A DNA stretch of 64,000 bases. Origin: Bauldia sp965232525. GTDB taxonomy: Bacteria; Pseudomonadota; Alphaproteobacteria; Rhizobiales; Kaistiaceae. Every line of letters starts with the position of its first letter. Position 1 is the stretch's first letter. A model generated the notes under the pieces. The model made no database searches and was not told the origin of the DNA. It worked only from the letters and a program-made list of their open reading frames with translations. The DNA lies in the NCBI RefSeq assembly GCF_965232525.1, contig NZ_OZ246980.1, positions 2,108,001 through 2,172,000 of the forward strand, written 5' to 3'. This document shows positions 1 to 8,848 of the stretch, piece by piece. The translations under genes and the position numbers were made by a program.

Positions 1-167
1 TCCATGCGGCGTTTTTATCATCGCGAAGGCGATCGGCCAGAGGTGGCGTCGGGCAAACAGGGCGCGGCGTCAAATCGCTCCGAAAAACCGAGTTGGGAGG
101 CTTCCGTTTTCTCTTGTTGCGCGGCAGGATGGCGCCGACTTGGGGGTTTCGGATCGGCGGACGAGAA
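1..167. other. left edge, no gene assigned
   Basis: I see no convincing gene here. In-frame ATG codons at 93 and 129 could extend the following DUF1801 gene upstream, but the residues they would add do not look like the family and lack a ribosome binding site. The window may begin in an intergenic region. Confidence 0.4.
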
Positions 168-623
168 GTGGTTCAGAGCACCGCGAAGACGGTCGAAGCT
201 TATCTGGAAGGGCTGCCGCCTGAACGTCGGGCGGAGCTTTCCGCCGTGCGCGACGTGATCAGAGACAACCTGCCGGACGGCTACGAGGAGACCATGGCGT
301 TCGGTATGGTCTCTTACGTGATCCCACTCAGCCGTTATCCGAAGACGTACAACAAGCAACCGCTGATGTACGCAGCGCTGGCGTCCCAGAAACGCCACAT
401 GGCCGTCTATCTCACCAACATCTATGCCGATGGAGGCACGGCCAACTGGTTCGAGACCGCCTACAAGGCGACCGGCAAACGTATGGATATCGGCAAATCC
501 TGCGTCCGATTCCGTGAACTCGACGATCTCCCGCTTGATTTGGTCGGCGAGGCGATTGCGCGGACGTCGGTGGATGCGTTTATTGGTATTTACGAACGCT
601 CGCGGGAGAAGACCGCACGATGA
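168..623 (+). CDS. DUF1801 domain protein (YdhG-like)
   Basis: This is a small cytoplasmic protein of about 151 residues with the DUF1801 fold. The N-terminal helix TVEAYLEGLPPERRAEL and the following RDVIRDNLPDGYEE and MAFGMVSYVIP segments are typical of that family. The biochemical role of the family is not well established. I chose the GTG at 168 because the family usually begins just before the TVEAYL helix; ATG codons at 129 and 93 are alternatives. Its stop overlaps the start of the next gene in an ATGA (620-623), so the two are probably translated together. The partner is a secreted hydrolase, which gives little clue to function. Confidence 0.75.
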   Translation: MVQSTAKTVEAYLEGLPPERRAELSAVRDVIRDNLPDGYEETMAFGMVSYVIPLSRYPKTYNKQPLMYAALASQKRHMAVYLTNIYADGGTANWFETAYKATGKRMDIGKSCVRFRELDDLPLDLVGEAIARTSVDAFIGIYERSREKTAR

Positions 624-1534
624 AATGGACGTCCTTCCTGTTTGCCTTGCTGGTCGCCTTCGCGGTGACGCCGGCCGAAGCCTATCGGCTCGAGCCATAC
701 AAGGATGATTTGTTCAAGTACCCGCGCATTCTCGGGACAGCCCATAGCGGCAGTATGGTCATTGTGGAGTTCGACGACGCCCGCGATGTCGGTGGCCGCG
801 ACGAAATCCGCCTGAAGAAAGCCTACGACAAATTCGTCGATCTCAGTGTCAACGACGCCAAAAAGGACCTGACCATCGAGGACAAGGTCAAGGTTCGCTA
901 TGTCGGGGTCGGTCAGACCGAAGGCGATGCCAAGATGGTGGTCATCTACCTTCACGGCCGTCACGGTGATCGGACGTTGGCCCAGGAAGACCTGCGCTTC
1001 GGTGGCAACTTCAATCGCGTCAAGAATCTGATGTGGCGCAACGACGGTGTCTACATCACGCCGGACTTCTCCAATTTCGGGCGACGGGGCGTCGAGGAAA
1101 TGAAGGCGCTGATGCGTTATTACAGGAAGAATTCGCCCGACGCTCCGATCGTGATCGCCGGCGCTTCGACCGGCGCCCAGCTCATTTACCGGCTGATGTC
1201 CGATCCAGAGGCGGTCGAGTTGCTGGACGGCATCATTCTCCACGGGCCGCTGAGGGTCGGGCGCGGTGTCGATCGCGGATTCTTCGATCAGCCGGTGTTC
1301 ACCGATCCGAGCAAACACATCCCCATCTATATCGGTCACGCCAGCGCCGACCCGACCGTCCCGTGGCCTACGTCCGAGTTGTTCATGGAGAAGGTGAAGG
1401 CTGCAGCGCCGGGCTATCCCATCCGCTTTGAGCTGTTCAAGGGAACGGACGCGGTTCATGGCACGCCGATCCGGATGATGGACTGGCGGCTGGTACTGAA
1501 CTGGATTCTCGAGCAGAACGAGGCGCTGAGCTAG
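620..1534 (+). CDS. secreted alpha/beta hydrolase
   Basis: A 304-residue protein with a Sec signal peptide (Lys at 3, hydrophobic core to about residue 17, AEA cleavage site near 19-21), so probably periplasmic. The mature part resembles alpha/beta hydrolases of the carboxylesterase or phospholipase type: HG near residues 112-113 for the oxyanion hole, a GASTG nucleophile elbow with Ser183, an Asp in SADPTVPW and a late His in AVHGTP. The substrate cannot be read from the sequence. It overlaps the DUF1801 gene by 4 bp and is followed by about 100 bp before the MFS gene. Hydrolase fold is fairly certain; ester specificity is inferred. Confidence 0.78.
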   Translation: MKWTSFLFALLVAFAVTPAEAYRLEPYKDDLFKYPRILGTAHSGSMVIVEFDDARDVGGRDEIRLKKAYDKFVDLSVNDAKKDLTIEDKVKVRYVGVGQTEGDAKMVVIYLHGRHGDRTLAQEDLRFGGNFNRVKNLMWRNDGVYITPDFSNFGRRGVEEMKALMRYYRKNSPDAPIVIAGASTGAQLIYRLMSDPEAVELLDGIILHGPLRVGRGVDRGFFDQPVFTDPSKHIPIYIGHASADPTVPWPTSELFMEKVKAAAPGYPIRFELFKGTDAVHGTPIRMMDWRLVLNWILEQNEALS

Positions 1535-1636
1535 CGCCGACAACCTAAAACAACCACTTCGGCGCGGTGGGGCGTTTCGCCCCGCAAGGGAATGCTCTAT
1601 AGCTGAGTGGTCCCACCATCGCTCCCTTTTGCGACA

Positions 1637-2839
1637 ATGTTCTCGTTCGCCCGGCAGCATGCGCGGCCGTTGGCTTTTGCGGCCCTGCACGCGTTCTACT
1701 CGTCTCCCGGCCAGACCTTCTGCATCGGGCTGTTCGTTGCTGCCTTTGGCGAGGCCTTCGGCATGTCGCCCGCTTCGATCGGCGCGCTCTATCTCGGCGC
1801 GACGCTGGCCTCGGCCGGAACCCTGCTCTTCGTCGGCCATTGGATCGACCACATGCGTCTGGTCCATTTCAGCGCCGCGGTTATCGTCGGTCTCAGCGTC
1901 GCCTGTTTCGTCACCGCGGCAGCGCCGGGGCCGGCCGGGCTGTTTGTGGGCATCTATCTGCTGCGCCTGACGGGGCAGGGCCTGATGGTTCACGTCGAGG
2001 CAACGTCGACCGCCCGGACATTCGACCGGGATCGCGGCCGGGCGTTGGGCATCACGGCGCTCGGTTTGCCCCTCGGCGAAGTCGTGTTTCCGCCGCTAGT
2101 GGTCGCGGGCATCGCCGCGATTGGCTGGCGGCCGACTTACGCCCTTATCGGCGCCGTCGCTTTGCTTGTTCTGCTGCCGCTGACCCAATGGTTGCTGTAT
2201 GGTATCACCCGCTCGCCGCGCAGCGAGGGGGCCGGCAACGGCGCCTTCAAAAGGCTGATCGTTGGCCTGAAGATGGTGGTCGGCTCGCGCTATGTCTGGT
2301 GCGTGCTGCCGGCCATGGCGATCCTGCCGTTCTATTCGACCGCCATCATGTTCCACATCACCAACATCGCAGCGATCCGCGGTTGGTCGGGTGGGCTGGT
2401 GGCGGCGAGCTTCCCCGTTCTGGCGGTTGCCAGTGTCGTCGGTCTGTTCGTCTCCGGCTATATCATCGATCGGACATCGGCGCGCCGGCTGTTCGTCTTT
2501 CACCCGATCCCGTTCCTCTGCGGTTTCGCGGTGTTGGGCGCGGTCAGCGCTTCGTGGGCGCTGCCGGTCGCCTTTGCCCTGTTCGGTGTCACCGGCGGGA
2601 TCGCCAAGACGACGTTCACGGCCATGTGGGCCGAGGCCTTCGGCGTCGACATGCTCGGCACGGTTCGCAGCGCGGTGTCGATGTACATGGTGCTGATGAC
2701 GGCGCTCGCACCCTTCGTCCTCGGCACCGCGTTAGCTGCCGGAATGAGCATCGGCGCCATCGTTGCCTGGGGGATCGCCATCGCCGTCGTGCTGATGGTG
2801 CCGTCGGGTTTCGCCGAGCGATACGTGCCGGCGCGCTAG
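1637..2839 (+). CDS. MFS transporter
   Basis: An inner-membrane permease of about 400 residues with roughly twelve hydrophobic segments, the usual size for the major facilitator superfamily. An RDRGRALGITALGLPLGE stretch sits near the loop after TM4, and a charged central loop (SPRSEGAGNGAFKR) separates the two halves. The substrate is unknown. I use ATG 1637; a GTG at 1607 is in frame but neither has a clear Shine-Dalgarno. The stop codon lies in the tetranucleotide CTAG (2836-2839), which also holds the stop of the convergent ychF, so the two genes overlap tail to tail by four bases with no room for a terminator between them. Confidence 0.85.
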   Translation: MFSFARQHARPLAFAALHAFYSSPGQTFCIGLFVAAFGEAFGMSPASIGALYLGATLASAGTLLFVGHWIDHMRLVHFSAAVIVGLSVACFVTAAAPGPAGLFVGIYLLRLTGQGLMVHVEATSTARTFDRDRGRALGITALGLPLGEVVFPPLVVAGIAAIGWRPTYALIGAVALLVLLPLTQWLLYGITRSPRSEGAGNGAFKRLIVGLKMVVGSRYVWCVLPAMAILPFYSTAIMFHITNIAAIRGWSGGLVAASFPVLAVASVVGLFVSGYIIDRTSARRLFVFHPIPFLCGFAVLGAVSASWALPVAFALFGVTGGIAKTTFTAMWAEAFGVDMLGTVRSAVSMYMVLMTALAPFVLGTALAAGMSIGAIVAWGIAIAVVLMVPSGFAERYVPAR

Positions 2840-3933
2840 ACGTTGAACTTGAAGAGCAGAACGTCGCCGTCGCGCACAACATAGTCCTTGCCCTCGTCGC
2901 GGGCCTTGCCCGCTTCCTTGGCCGCCTGTTCGCCGCCGAGCGCGATGAAATCGTCATAGGCGATGGTCTGGGCGCGGATGAAGCCCTTCTCAAAATCGGT
3001 GTGGATGGTGCCGGCCGCCTGGGGCGCCTTGGTGCCGTTCTCCACAGTCCAGGCGCGTACTTCCTTCGGGCCGGCGGTGAAAAAAGTGATCAAGCCGAGG
3101 AGGTCGTAGCCGGCGTGGATCAGTCGATCAAGGCCCGGTTCGTCGAGACCAAGTGACTCGAGGAACTCTCGCTGCTCGGCGTCGGAGAGCTGGGCGATCT
3201 CGGCCTCGATCGCGGCGGAGATGACGATGGCGCCCGCCCCTTCGGCTCCCGCCATTTCCGTCACGCGCTTGGTAAGGGCGTTGCCGGTCGCGGCGGACCC
3301 CTCGTCGACATTGGCGACGTAGAGCACCGGCTTGGTGGTCAGAAGATTCAGCGCCTCGTAGTCGGCCCTGTCGGTCTCGGCTATGTCCGCGAGCCGCGCG
3401 GGTCGGCCGTTGGTGAGCTCGGCCAGCGCGGCATCCATCAGCGCGACTTCGGCCTTGGCCTCTTTGTCGCCGGTCTGCGCCCGCTTGCGTAGCGGCACCA
3501 CCCGCTTCTCCAGGCTGGCCAGGTCGGCGAGCATCAGTTCGGTGTTGACGGTCTCCGCGTCGGCGGCCGGATCGACCCGGCCCTCCACATGGGTGACGTC
3601 GCCGTCCTCGAAGCAGCGCAGCACGTGGACGATCGCGTCGACTTCGCGGATGTTGGCGAGGAACTGGTTGCCGAGCCCTTCACCTTGTGACGCACCGCGC
3701 ACCAGCCCGGCGATATCGACAAAGTTGATCCGGGTCGGCACGATTTCCGCTGGCTTGGCGATTGCCGCGATCGCGTCGAGCCGCGGATCCGGCACTGCCA
3801 CTTCCCCGGCGTTAGGCTCGATCGTGCAGAACGGATAGTTGGCCGCCTGCGCCGCGGCCGTTCGGGTCAGCGCGTTGAAGAGGGTCGATTTGCCAACATT
3901 CGGCAGACCGACGATGCCGCATTTGAAGCCCAT
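2836..3933 (-). CDS. ychF: redox-regulated ATPase YchF
   Basis: A 365-residue OBG-family P-loop ATPase associated with ribosomes and stress responses. The G1 loop GLPNVGKST is at residues 9-17. The usual NKxD specificity motif is replaced by NVDE, consistent with the ATP preference known for YchF. A coiled-coil insert lies near residues 135-180 and the C-terminal 80 residues form the TGS domain with the FEKGFIRAQT and EGKDYVVRDGDV signatures. Length matches the family. It sits downstream of pth and rplY, a gene order well conserved in Alphaproteobacteria, and may be co-transcribed with them. Confidence 0.97.
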   Translation of the reverse strand: MGFKCGIVGLPNVGKSTLFNALTRTAAAQAANYPFCTIEPNAGEVAVPDPRLDAIAAIAKPAEIVPTRINFVDIAGLVRGASQGEGLGNQFLANIREVDAIVHVLRCFEDGDVTHVEGRVDPAADAETVNTELMLADLASLEKRVVPLRKRAQTGDKEAKAEVALMDAALAELTNGRPARLADIAETDRADYEALNLLTTKPVLYVANVDEGSAATGNALTKRVTEMAGAEGAGAIVISAAIEAEIAQLSDAEQREFLESLGLDEPGLDRLIHAGYDLLGLITFFTAGPKEVRAWTVENGTKAPQAAGTIHTDFEKGFIRAQTIAYDDFIALGGEQAAKEAGKARDEGKDYVVRDGDVLLFKFNV

Positions 3934-4020
3934 GATGATGCCTTCGAGATGAAAAACGCGTTCGGGGGAGCGCTGCTTTTGCGAACCGGTGTTAGAAAAC
4001 GTGTGGCCGATGGACTGGTT

Positions 4021-4722
4021 CTAGCGGCCGAACAGCTTCTTGAGACTGCGCGCCAACGGACCGTCATCGGCCGCATCGGATTGTTTCTGCGGTTCTTCAG
4101 GTTTAGTCGCTAACGGTTTGTCTTTCATCGGCTTTTTTGCCTTGGCCGACCGATCCTTGCCCAGGGTCTCGTGGATTCGATTGGAAAACGTCTGATCGTT
4201 GCCGGCAGCGAGCAGCGGTGCATGATCGGCGATCGCATCAAGCAGCGGTGCGAGCCAGTCCTTGTCGGCTTTGGCGAAATCGTGGAGCACATGAATCGGC
4301 ACCATGTCCTTCACGCCGGGATGGCCGACCCCGATCCGGAGGCGACGGAAGTCGTTGCCGATGGTGCCACCGACGGAGCGCAGACCGTTGTGGCCGGCGA
4401 CGCCGCCACCCGCCTTCATGCGGATCTTGCCCGGCGCCAGATCGACTTCATCGTGGATGACGAGCACGTCGGACGGGTCGAGCTTGAAGAAGCGCATGGC
4501 TTCGCCGACGGCGCGGCCGGATTCGTTCATGTAGGTCTGCGGCTTGATCAGCAGGCACTTCTCGCCGCCGAACTGACCGTCGGAAACCAGCCCCTGAAAC
4601 TTACGCCGCCACGGCCCGAAGCCGTGGCGGTCGTGAATGAGGTCGACCGCCATGAAGCCGACATTGTGGCGGTTCCCGGCATACTGGCCGCCAGGATTGC
4701 CGAGGCCGGCGATCAAGAGCAT
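4021..4722 (-). CDS. pth: peptidyl-tRNA hydrolase
   Basis: A 233-residue enzyme that releases peptides from prematurely dropped peptidyl-tRNA in the cytoplasm. GLGNPG at residues 6-11, the catalytic His19 in NRHNVGF, PQTYMN near 61-66, HDEVDL near 90-95 and GGGVAGHNGLRS are all present. The enzyme core ends near residue 190; about 45 extra residues rich in Lys, Pro and Asp follow, longer than the E. coli protein but common in Alphaproteobacteria. It lies between rplY (35 bp upstream) and ychF (87 bp downstream), all on the minus strand, suggesting one transcript. Confidence 0.97.
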   Translation of the reverse strand: MLLIAGLGNPGGQYAGNRHNVGFMAVDLIHDRHGFGPWRRKFQGLVSDGQFGGEKCLLIKPQTYMNESGRAVGEAMRFFKLDPSDVLVIHDEVDLAPGKIRMKAGGGVAGHNGLRSVGGTIGNDFRRLRIGVGHPGVKDMVPIHVLHDFAKADKDWLAPLLDAIADHAPLLAAGNDQTFSNRIHETLGKDRSAKAKKPMKDKPLATKPEEPQKQSDAADDGPLARSLKKLFGR

Positions 4723-4757
4723 CTCTAAACCTGCGACGAGCCGTGGCGGCGGCCGCC

Positions 4758-5447
4758 TTACTCCTTGTTCTCGCCGCCTTCGGCTTCGCCCTCGGCCGGT
4801 GCCTCGCCCTCGGCACCGGGTTCGGCGCCTTCGGCCTCGGCGGCAGCAGCGGCTTCGGCGGCGGCCCGGATCTCTTCCTTGATGCCGGCCGGTGCCGCAA
4901 TCGTCGCGACGGTGAAGTCACGATCGATGGTCGGCGTCACGCCGTCGGGAAGAGTGATCGCCGAGATGTGCAGCGAGTCGTTGATATCCATGCCGGTGAG
5001 GTCGGCGACGATATGGTCGGGAATCGCGTCGGCGGGGCAGATCAGTTCCACCCGGTGGCGGACGGTGTTGAGCACGCCGCCGCGTTTGATGCCGGGCGAG
5101 GCCTCGTCATTGATGAACTGCACAGGCACCTCGACGGTAACCACCGCGCCTTCGGTGACCCGCAGAAAGTCGACGTGGAGGGGATGATCGGTGACCGGAT
5201 CGAGCTGAAAATCGCGCGGCAGGGTGCGGATCTTCTTACCGTTGACATCGATCTCGGCGACGGTGGTGAGAAAGCCGCCACCGTGAATCTTGAAATAGAC
5301 GTCGCGATCGGGGAGGGAAATCGCGATCGGGGGTTCCTTACCGCCATAGATCACGGCGGGAATCTGGCCTTGACGACGGACGGCGCGGGCGGCCCCCTTG
5401 CCCACCTTTTCGCGGACCGTCGCCGTGAGCTGATAGTTGGCGCTCAT
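4758..5447 (-). CDS. rplY: 50S ribosomal protein L25/Ctc
   Basis: A 229-residue long-form L25 (Ctc type) that binds 5S rRNA. The N-terminal L25 domain (LTATVREKVGKGAARAVRRQG then IPAVIYGG) is followed by the Ctc C-terminal beta domain. The last 40 residues are an Ala/Glu/Gly-rich acidic tail of the kind seen in alphaproteobacterial L25. The start at 5447 has a GGAG Shine-Dalgarno at a good distance; the frame stays open upstream to 5564 but those residues are not L25-like. In many Alphaproteobacteria prs lies directly upstream; here an SDR/TetR pair sits between them. Confidence 0.95.
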   Translation of the reverse strand: MSANYQLTATVREKVGKGAARAVRRQGQIPAVIYGGKEPPIAISLPDRDVYFKIHGGGFLTTVAEIDVNGKKIRTLPRDFQLDPVTDHPLHVDFLRVTEGAVVTVEVPVQFINDEASPGIKRGGVLNTVRHRVELICPADAIPDHIVADLTGMDINDSLHISAITLPDGVTPTIDRDFTVATIAAPAGIKEEIRAAAEAAAAAEAEGAEPGAEGEAPAEGEAEGGENKE

Positions 5448-5615
5448 CGGACAACTCCTGTCGGTTTTGATAGGTTTCGCCGTTTTGGCGAATGCGGGCC
5501 GCGTTGCCTCCAGGGGTGTCGGCGCGGCCGGTGGCGATATAGACGATGTCGGGGCCGGGCGCAATGCGGGATCGGCCGGCTGCCAAATCTGGATCCGCCG
5601 GCGACCCTCCCCCGA

Positions 5616-6587
5616 TCAGGCTGGGAACTGCGCGTTCGCGCCGGCGCCGATATCGACGACATCGCCTGAAATCATGGCGGAGGATTCACTGCAGAGGAAT
5701 CTGACGCAATCACCGACGCGCGAGGGCTCATAGAGGCCGACGGGCAGCATATGTCGGCTCTTTGCCGCCTCATTGAATTGCTCGAAGGTCAAGGTCTGGC
5801 CGGGCACGATGTTCGACAAGATGTAGCTGTTATCCAGGAGTCCGGTGTGAACCAGCGTCGGACAGACCGCGTTGCAGATCACATTCGATTGGCCCAAGGC
5901 CATGGCGGTGCTCTTGGCGATCCCGATCACGCCCCACTTCGAAGCAGAGTAGATCGGGAAGTTGGGACTGCCGGTCCGGCCTGTCACCGATGACATCAGG
6001 ACAATCCGTCCCGAATTCTGCTCCTGCATGGCCGGCGTCACCGCCTGAACCGTCTTGATCACGCCCTTGAGGTTGATGTCGAGCACCAGCGACATCTCCG
6101 CGTCCGTGAATGACGCTAATGGGCCGATTTGGGTGATGCCTGCGTTAGCGATCGCGAAATCGAGGCTACCGAATTCAGCGAGGGCGCGATCGACCGCCGC
6201 TTGCTGCGCAGCGCCGTCGCGAACGTCGCCCTGGATGGCGATGCACCCGACGCCCAGTGCGTCGATCTTCGACTTCGCCGATGCGAGGTCAGCTTCCGAG
6301 GCGAGTGGGTAGGGCACTTCAGGGATCTGTTCGGCAATGTCGAACAGAACGATGTTCGCGCCACCGCGCGCCAGGGCTTCCGCACAGGCGTAACCGATGC
6401 CGCGGGCGCCGCCGGTTACGAAGGCGGTTTTGCCGGTGAATTCGTCTGATGCTTGAGCAGCTTGCGCTGCCGCCGGGCCGGCAACAGCGGCGGCGCCAAG
6501 CCCGGCCGCCGTGGTCAGGATCGACCGCCGGGTCATCGTGTCGGTTTTGGCCGAGCCGCCCTTCGGGCTATGAGATGCGTTCGACAT
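5616..6587 (-). CDS. Tat-signal SDR-family oxidoreductase
   Basis: A 323-residue short-chain dehydrogenase/reductase. Its N-terminus carries a twin-arginine type signal: TRRSILTT with Arg20-Arg21, then a hydrophobic Ala/Gly stretch to about residue 45. This predicts export of a folded, cofactor-loaded enzyme, or at least a recently derived Tat leader. The SDR core has the TGGARGIG dinucleotide loop (58-65), NAG, a Ser near 199, and the catalytic YSASK with Tyr213 and Lys217. The substrate is unknown. ATG 6587 has AAGGAAG upstream. It is transcribed away from a TetR gene across a perfect palindrome, so it is probably the target of that repressor. Exported SDRs are uncommon. Confidence 0.85.
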   Translation of the reverse strand: MSNASHSPKGGSAKTDTMTRRSILTTAAGLGAAAVAGPAAAQAAQASDEFTGKTAFVTGGARGIGYACAEALARGGANIVLFDIAEQIPEVPYPLASEADLASAKSKIDALGVGCIAIQGDVRDGAAQQAAVDRALAEFGSLDFAIANAGITQIGPLASFTDAEMSLVLDINLKGVIKTVQAVTPAMQEQNSGRIVLMSSVTGRTGSPNFPIYSASKWGVIGIAKSTAMALGQSNVICNAVCPTLVHTGLLDNSYILSNIVPGQTLTFEQFNEAAKSRHMLPVGLYEPSRVGDCVRFLCSESSAMISGDVVDIGAGANAQFPA

Positions 6588-6637
6588 CAAGGGCTTCCTT
6601 CTTGTTACGCTGGCAGGCCCGACGCCCCAATCGGACC

Positions 6638-6673
6638 GATATGGATAGTAATCAGTTGATTACTATCCATATC
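6638..6673. promoter_or_regulatory. 36-bp perfect palindromic operator
   Basis: Two 17-bp arms, GATATGGATAGTAATCA and its exact reverse complement, are separated by the dinucleotide GT. The element lies in the 127-bp gap between the divergent SDR gene (start 6587) and TetR gene (start 6715), the position expected for a TetR-family operator controlling both. The inner TAGTAATCA half resembles common TetR half-sites. Binding is inferred from symmetry and position. Confidence 0.85.
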
Positions 6674-6714
6674 AGATCGACAAAGTCAACGCATGATTAC
6701 AAAAGAGCAGCGCC

Positions 6715-7308
6715 GTGTCTGATCCCGAAGCAGAACGCAAACGAGATGCCGAAGCGACGGCCGGCCGGATTCTGGTCTGCGCCCAAAAGGTGTTTCACGA
6801 GAAGGGCTACGACGGCGCGACGACCCGCGAGATCGCTGAGTGCGCCGGGGTAAATATCGCCCTGATCGCGCGTTACTTTGGCTCTAAACTGGGTCTCTTT
6901 GAGAAAGCCGTTCTGCCATATCTGAGCCTTGAGCGGTTTCTCAACGAACCGATCGATGATCTGGCGGATCGGCTGGCGGACACGTATGTCAACACCGCGC
7001 CCAAGCCGGGTTTCGATCCTTTTGTCGTTTTGCTGAGGTCGATATCGAACCCTGAGGTTGGACCGCTACTGACGAACGCGCTTGAGACACAGGCGGTTGA
7101 CCCGCTCGCTAGGGCGCTTGGAGGGGGCGATGCGCGGGCCCGCGCGATCCTGATCGCAACGCAACTCGCCGGGTTGATTCTTCGATTTCGAATCCTTCAG
7201 CGGGGCCCGGAAAGCGACGCGGAACGCGATGCGATCCATCAGCGATTGCTACGGTATCTCGACGCCTTGATCAGCGACGACCACGTACAGTCTGCACGAT
7301 CGCCCTAG
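6715..7308 (+). CDS. TetR/AcrR-family transcriptional regulator
   Basis: A 197-residue one-component regulator. The N-terminal helix-turn-helix spans about residues 15-60 (RILVCAQKVFHEKGYDGATTREIAECAGVNIALIARYFGSKLGLF), a clear TetR_N domain, followed by an all-helical ligand domain. It starts with GTG and has only a weak Shine-Dalgarno. It is divergent from the Tat-SDR gene and shares the 6638-6673 palindrome, so it probably represses the SDR and itself until an unknown ligand binds. Its TAG stop shares the CTAG at 7305-7308 with the convergent prs stop. Confidence 0.92.
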   Translation: MSDPEAERKRDAEATAGRILVCAQKVFHEKGYDGATTREIAECAGVNIALIARYFGSKLGLFEKAVLPYLSLERFLNEPIDDLADRLADTYVNTAPKPGFDPFVVLLRSISNPEVGPLLTNALETQAVDPLARALGGGDARARAILIATQLAGLILRFRILQRGPESDAERDAIHQRLLRYLDALISDDHVQSARSP

Positions 7309-8237
7309 TCGAACAGGCTCGACACCGACTCCTCGTGTGCGGTGCGGGCGATGGCTTCGCCGATCAGGTTGGCGATGCTGCAAATCCGAATGCTCGGCGC
7401 GGCTTCGATCGCCGCCGTCGGCTGTATTGAATCGGTGATGACCAATTCCTGCAGTTTCGACGCCGTGATCCGCGCGACGGCGCCGCCGGACAGCACCCCG
7501 TGGGTGCAATAAGCGAGCACCGATTGCGCGCCCATCGTCATCAGGACTTCCGCGGCGTTGCAGAGCGTCCCGCCGGAATCGATGATATCGTCGAGGAGCA
7601 GGCAGTTGCGGCCCTCGACGTCGCCGATGACGTTCATCACTTCTGCTTCGCCCGGGCGCTCGCGGCGCTTGTCGACGATCGCCAGTGGCGCATCGAGCCG
7701 TTTCGCCATCGATCGGGCGCGGACCACGCCACCGACATCAGGCGAGACCACCGTGACGCTGTTGAAATCGTGGTGTTCCTTGACGTCACGGGACATCACC
7801 GGGACTGCGAACAGGTTGTCGGTGGGGATGTCGAAGAAGCCCTGGATCTGGCCAGCGTGGAGATCGAGGGTGAGCACGCGGTCAGCGCCCGCCTCGGTGA
7901 TTAGGTTGGCGACCAGCTTGGCGGAGATCGGCGTGCGCGAGCCGGTGCGCCGATCCTGGCGCGCATAGCCGAAATAGGGGAGCACAGCGGTGATTCGCTT
8001 GGCCGACGACCGGCGGAGCGCGTCGATGATGATCAGCAGCTCCATCAGGTGGTCGTTGGCCGGGTAGCTGGTCGACTGGATGACAAAGACGTCCTCGCCG
8101 CGGACGTTTTCCATCACCTCGACAAACACCTCCTGGTCGGCGAAGCGCCGGACCATGCACTTGGCCAGCGGCGTTTCCAGGTAAACGGCGATCGCCTCGG
8201 CGAGGGCGCGGTTCGAATTGCCTGCGACGAGCTTCAT
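7305..8237 (-). CDS. prs: ribose-phosphate pyrophosphokinase
   Basis: A 310-residue enzyme making PRPP from ribose 5-phosphate and ATP for purine, pyrimidine, His and Trp synthesis. The RRFADQEVFVE segment, YARQDRRTGSRTPISAKL (about 91-108), LDLHAGQIQGFFDIPTDNL with His127, and the PRPP loop LLLDDIIDSGGTL near 213-225 are all intact. Length matches class I PRPP synthetases. The C-terminal end overlaps the TetR gene tail to tail by 4 bp within CTAG. Gene order with pgeF, midA and lgt upstream is common in the class. Confidence 0.97.
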   Translation of the reverse strand: MKLVAGNSNRALAEAIAVYLETPLAKCMVRRFADQEVFVEVMENVRGEDVFVIQSTSYPANDHLMELLIIIDALRRSSAKRITAVLPYFGYARQDRRTGSRTPISAKLVANLITEAGADRVLTLDLHAGQIQGFFDIPTDNLFAVPVMSRDVKEHHDFNSVTVVSPDVGGVVRARSMAKRLDAPLAIVDKRRERPGEAEVMNVIGDVEGRNCLLLDDIIDSGGTLCNAAEVLMTMGAQSVLAYCTHGVLSGGAVARITASKLQELVITDSIQPTAAIEAAPSIRICSIANLIGEAIARTAHEESVSSLFD

Positions 8238-8362
8238 GCCGGTTCCGGCCGATGGAATGTCAAAGCCCGGCGGAGTGGATCATCGGCCGGGCGGGCGCCG
8301 GTATGTAACAAAGCGACGACAACACTGGCAACGGGAAATCCGCCGTCTTCGGTACCACCCGG

Positions 8363-8848
8363 CTAACTTTCCACCCATCTCTTGAGATCGGTCACGGTTT
8401 GCCTTGCCGCGAGTTCGACCGTCGTGTTGCCGATGCCGGTCCACGGGTCCCCGCTCGGTTGGCCGCCGGCTTGCTGGCCGCTGATTCGGTGCAGCCGGGC
8501 GCCGTTGTTGTCGACCACGTCCCAGACATAGACCAGACGCGTCGACTGACCGTCGACCACGGCAGAGAGGAAGCCCCGCACCAGATAGATTCGCGACGGA
8601 TCGTTGGCGGCGACCACATTCAGACGCTGGGCCCCCGCTTCCCGGTTGAGTGCGGCCGACAGGGCCTGAAGAATCGGGACGGGAACGCCCTCGATCGGAG
8701 CGAACGCGAAGACCGCCGCATCTCCTTGAACCGGCGGGGGCGCCGATTGGCTCCCAGCGCCGAATCGTGAAGCCGTGCAGCCGCCGAGAAACGTCAGTGC
8801 CAGCATCAGAACCGCGACCTTCCGGCGGTTCCAGCCTCTCAAACTCAT
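8363..8848 (-). CDS. putative lipoprotein, function unknown
   Basis: A 161-residue protein with a positively charged start (RGWNRRK), a hydrophobic core and the lipobox LGGC ending at Cys24, so it is predicted to be lipidated and envelope-attached. Asp is not at position +2, which favours outer-membrane sorting by the E. coli rule. The mature part has a predicted alpha/beta pattern with FAPIEGVPVPILQALSAALNREA and a YVWDVVDNNGARLHRISG segment. I do not recognise a named family with certainty. It sits between pgeF and prs on the same strand, so it may be part of that transcript. Confidence 0.75.
   Translation of the reverse strand: MSLRGWNRRKVAVLMLALTFLGGCTASRFGAGSQSAPPPVQGDAAVFAFAPIEGVPVPILQALSAALNREAGAQRLNVVAANDPSRIYLVRGFLSAVVDGQSTRLVYVWDVVDNNGARLHRISGQQAGGQPSGDPWTGIGNTTVELAARQTVTDLKRWVES

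Noticed and set aside
590..1993. Long minus-strand open frame (467 codons) opposite the hydrolase and MFS genes
   Set aside because: It is antisense to well-supported genes, is Arg/Gly/His-rich and has no domain signature; GC-rich shadow frame.
1840..3156. Plus-strand open frame crossing the MFS-ychF junction
   Set aside because: Out of frame with both real genes and Arg-rich; no family features.
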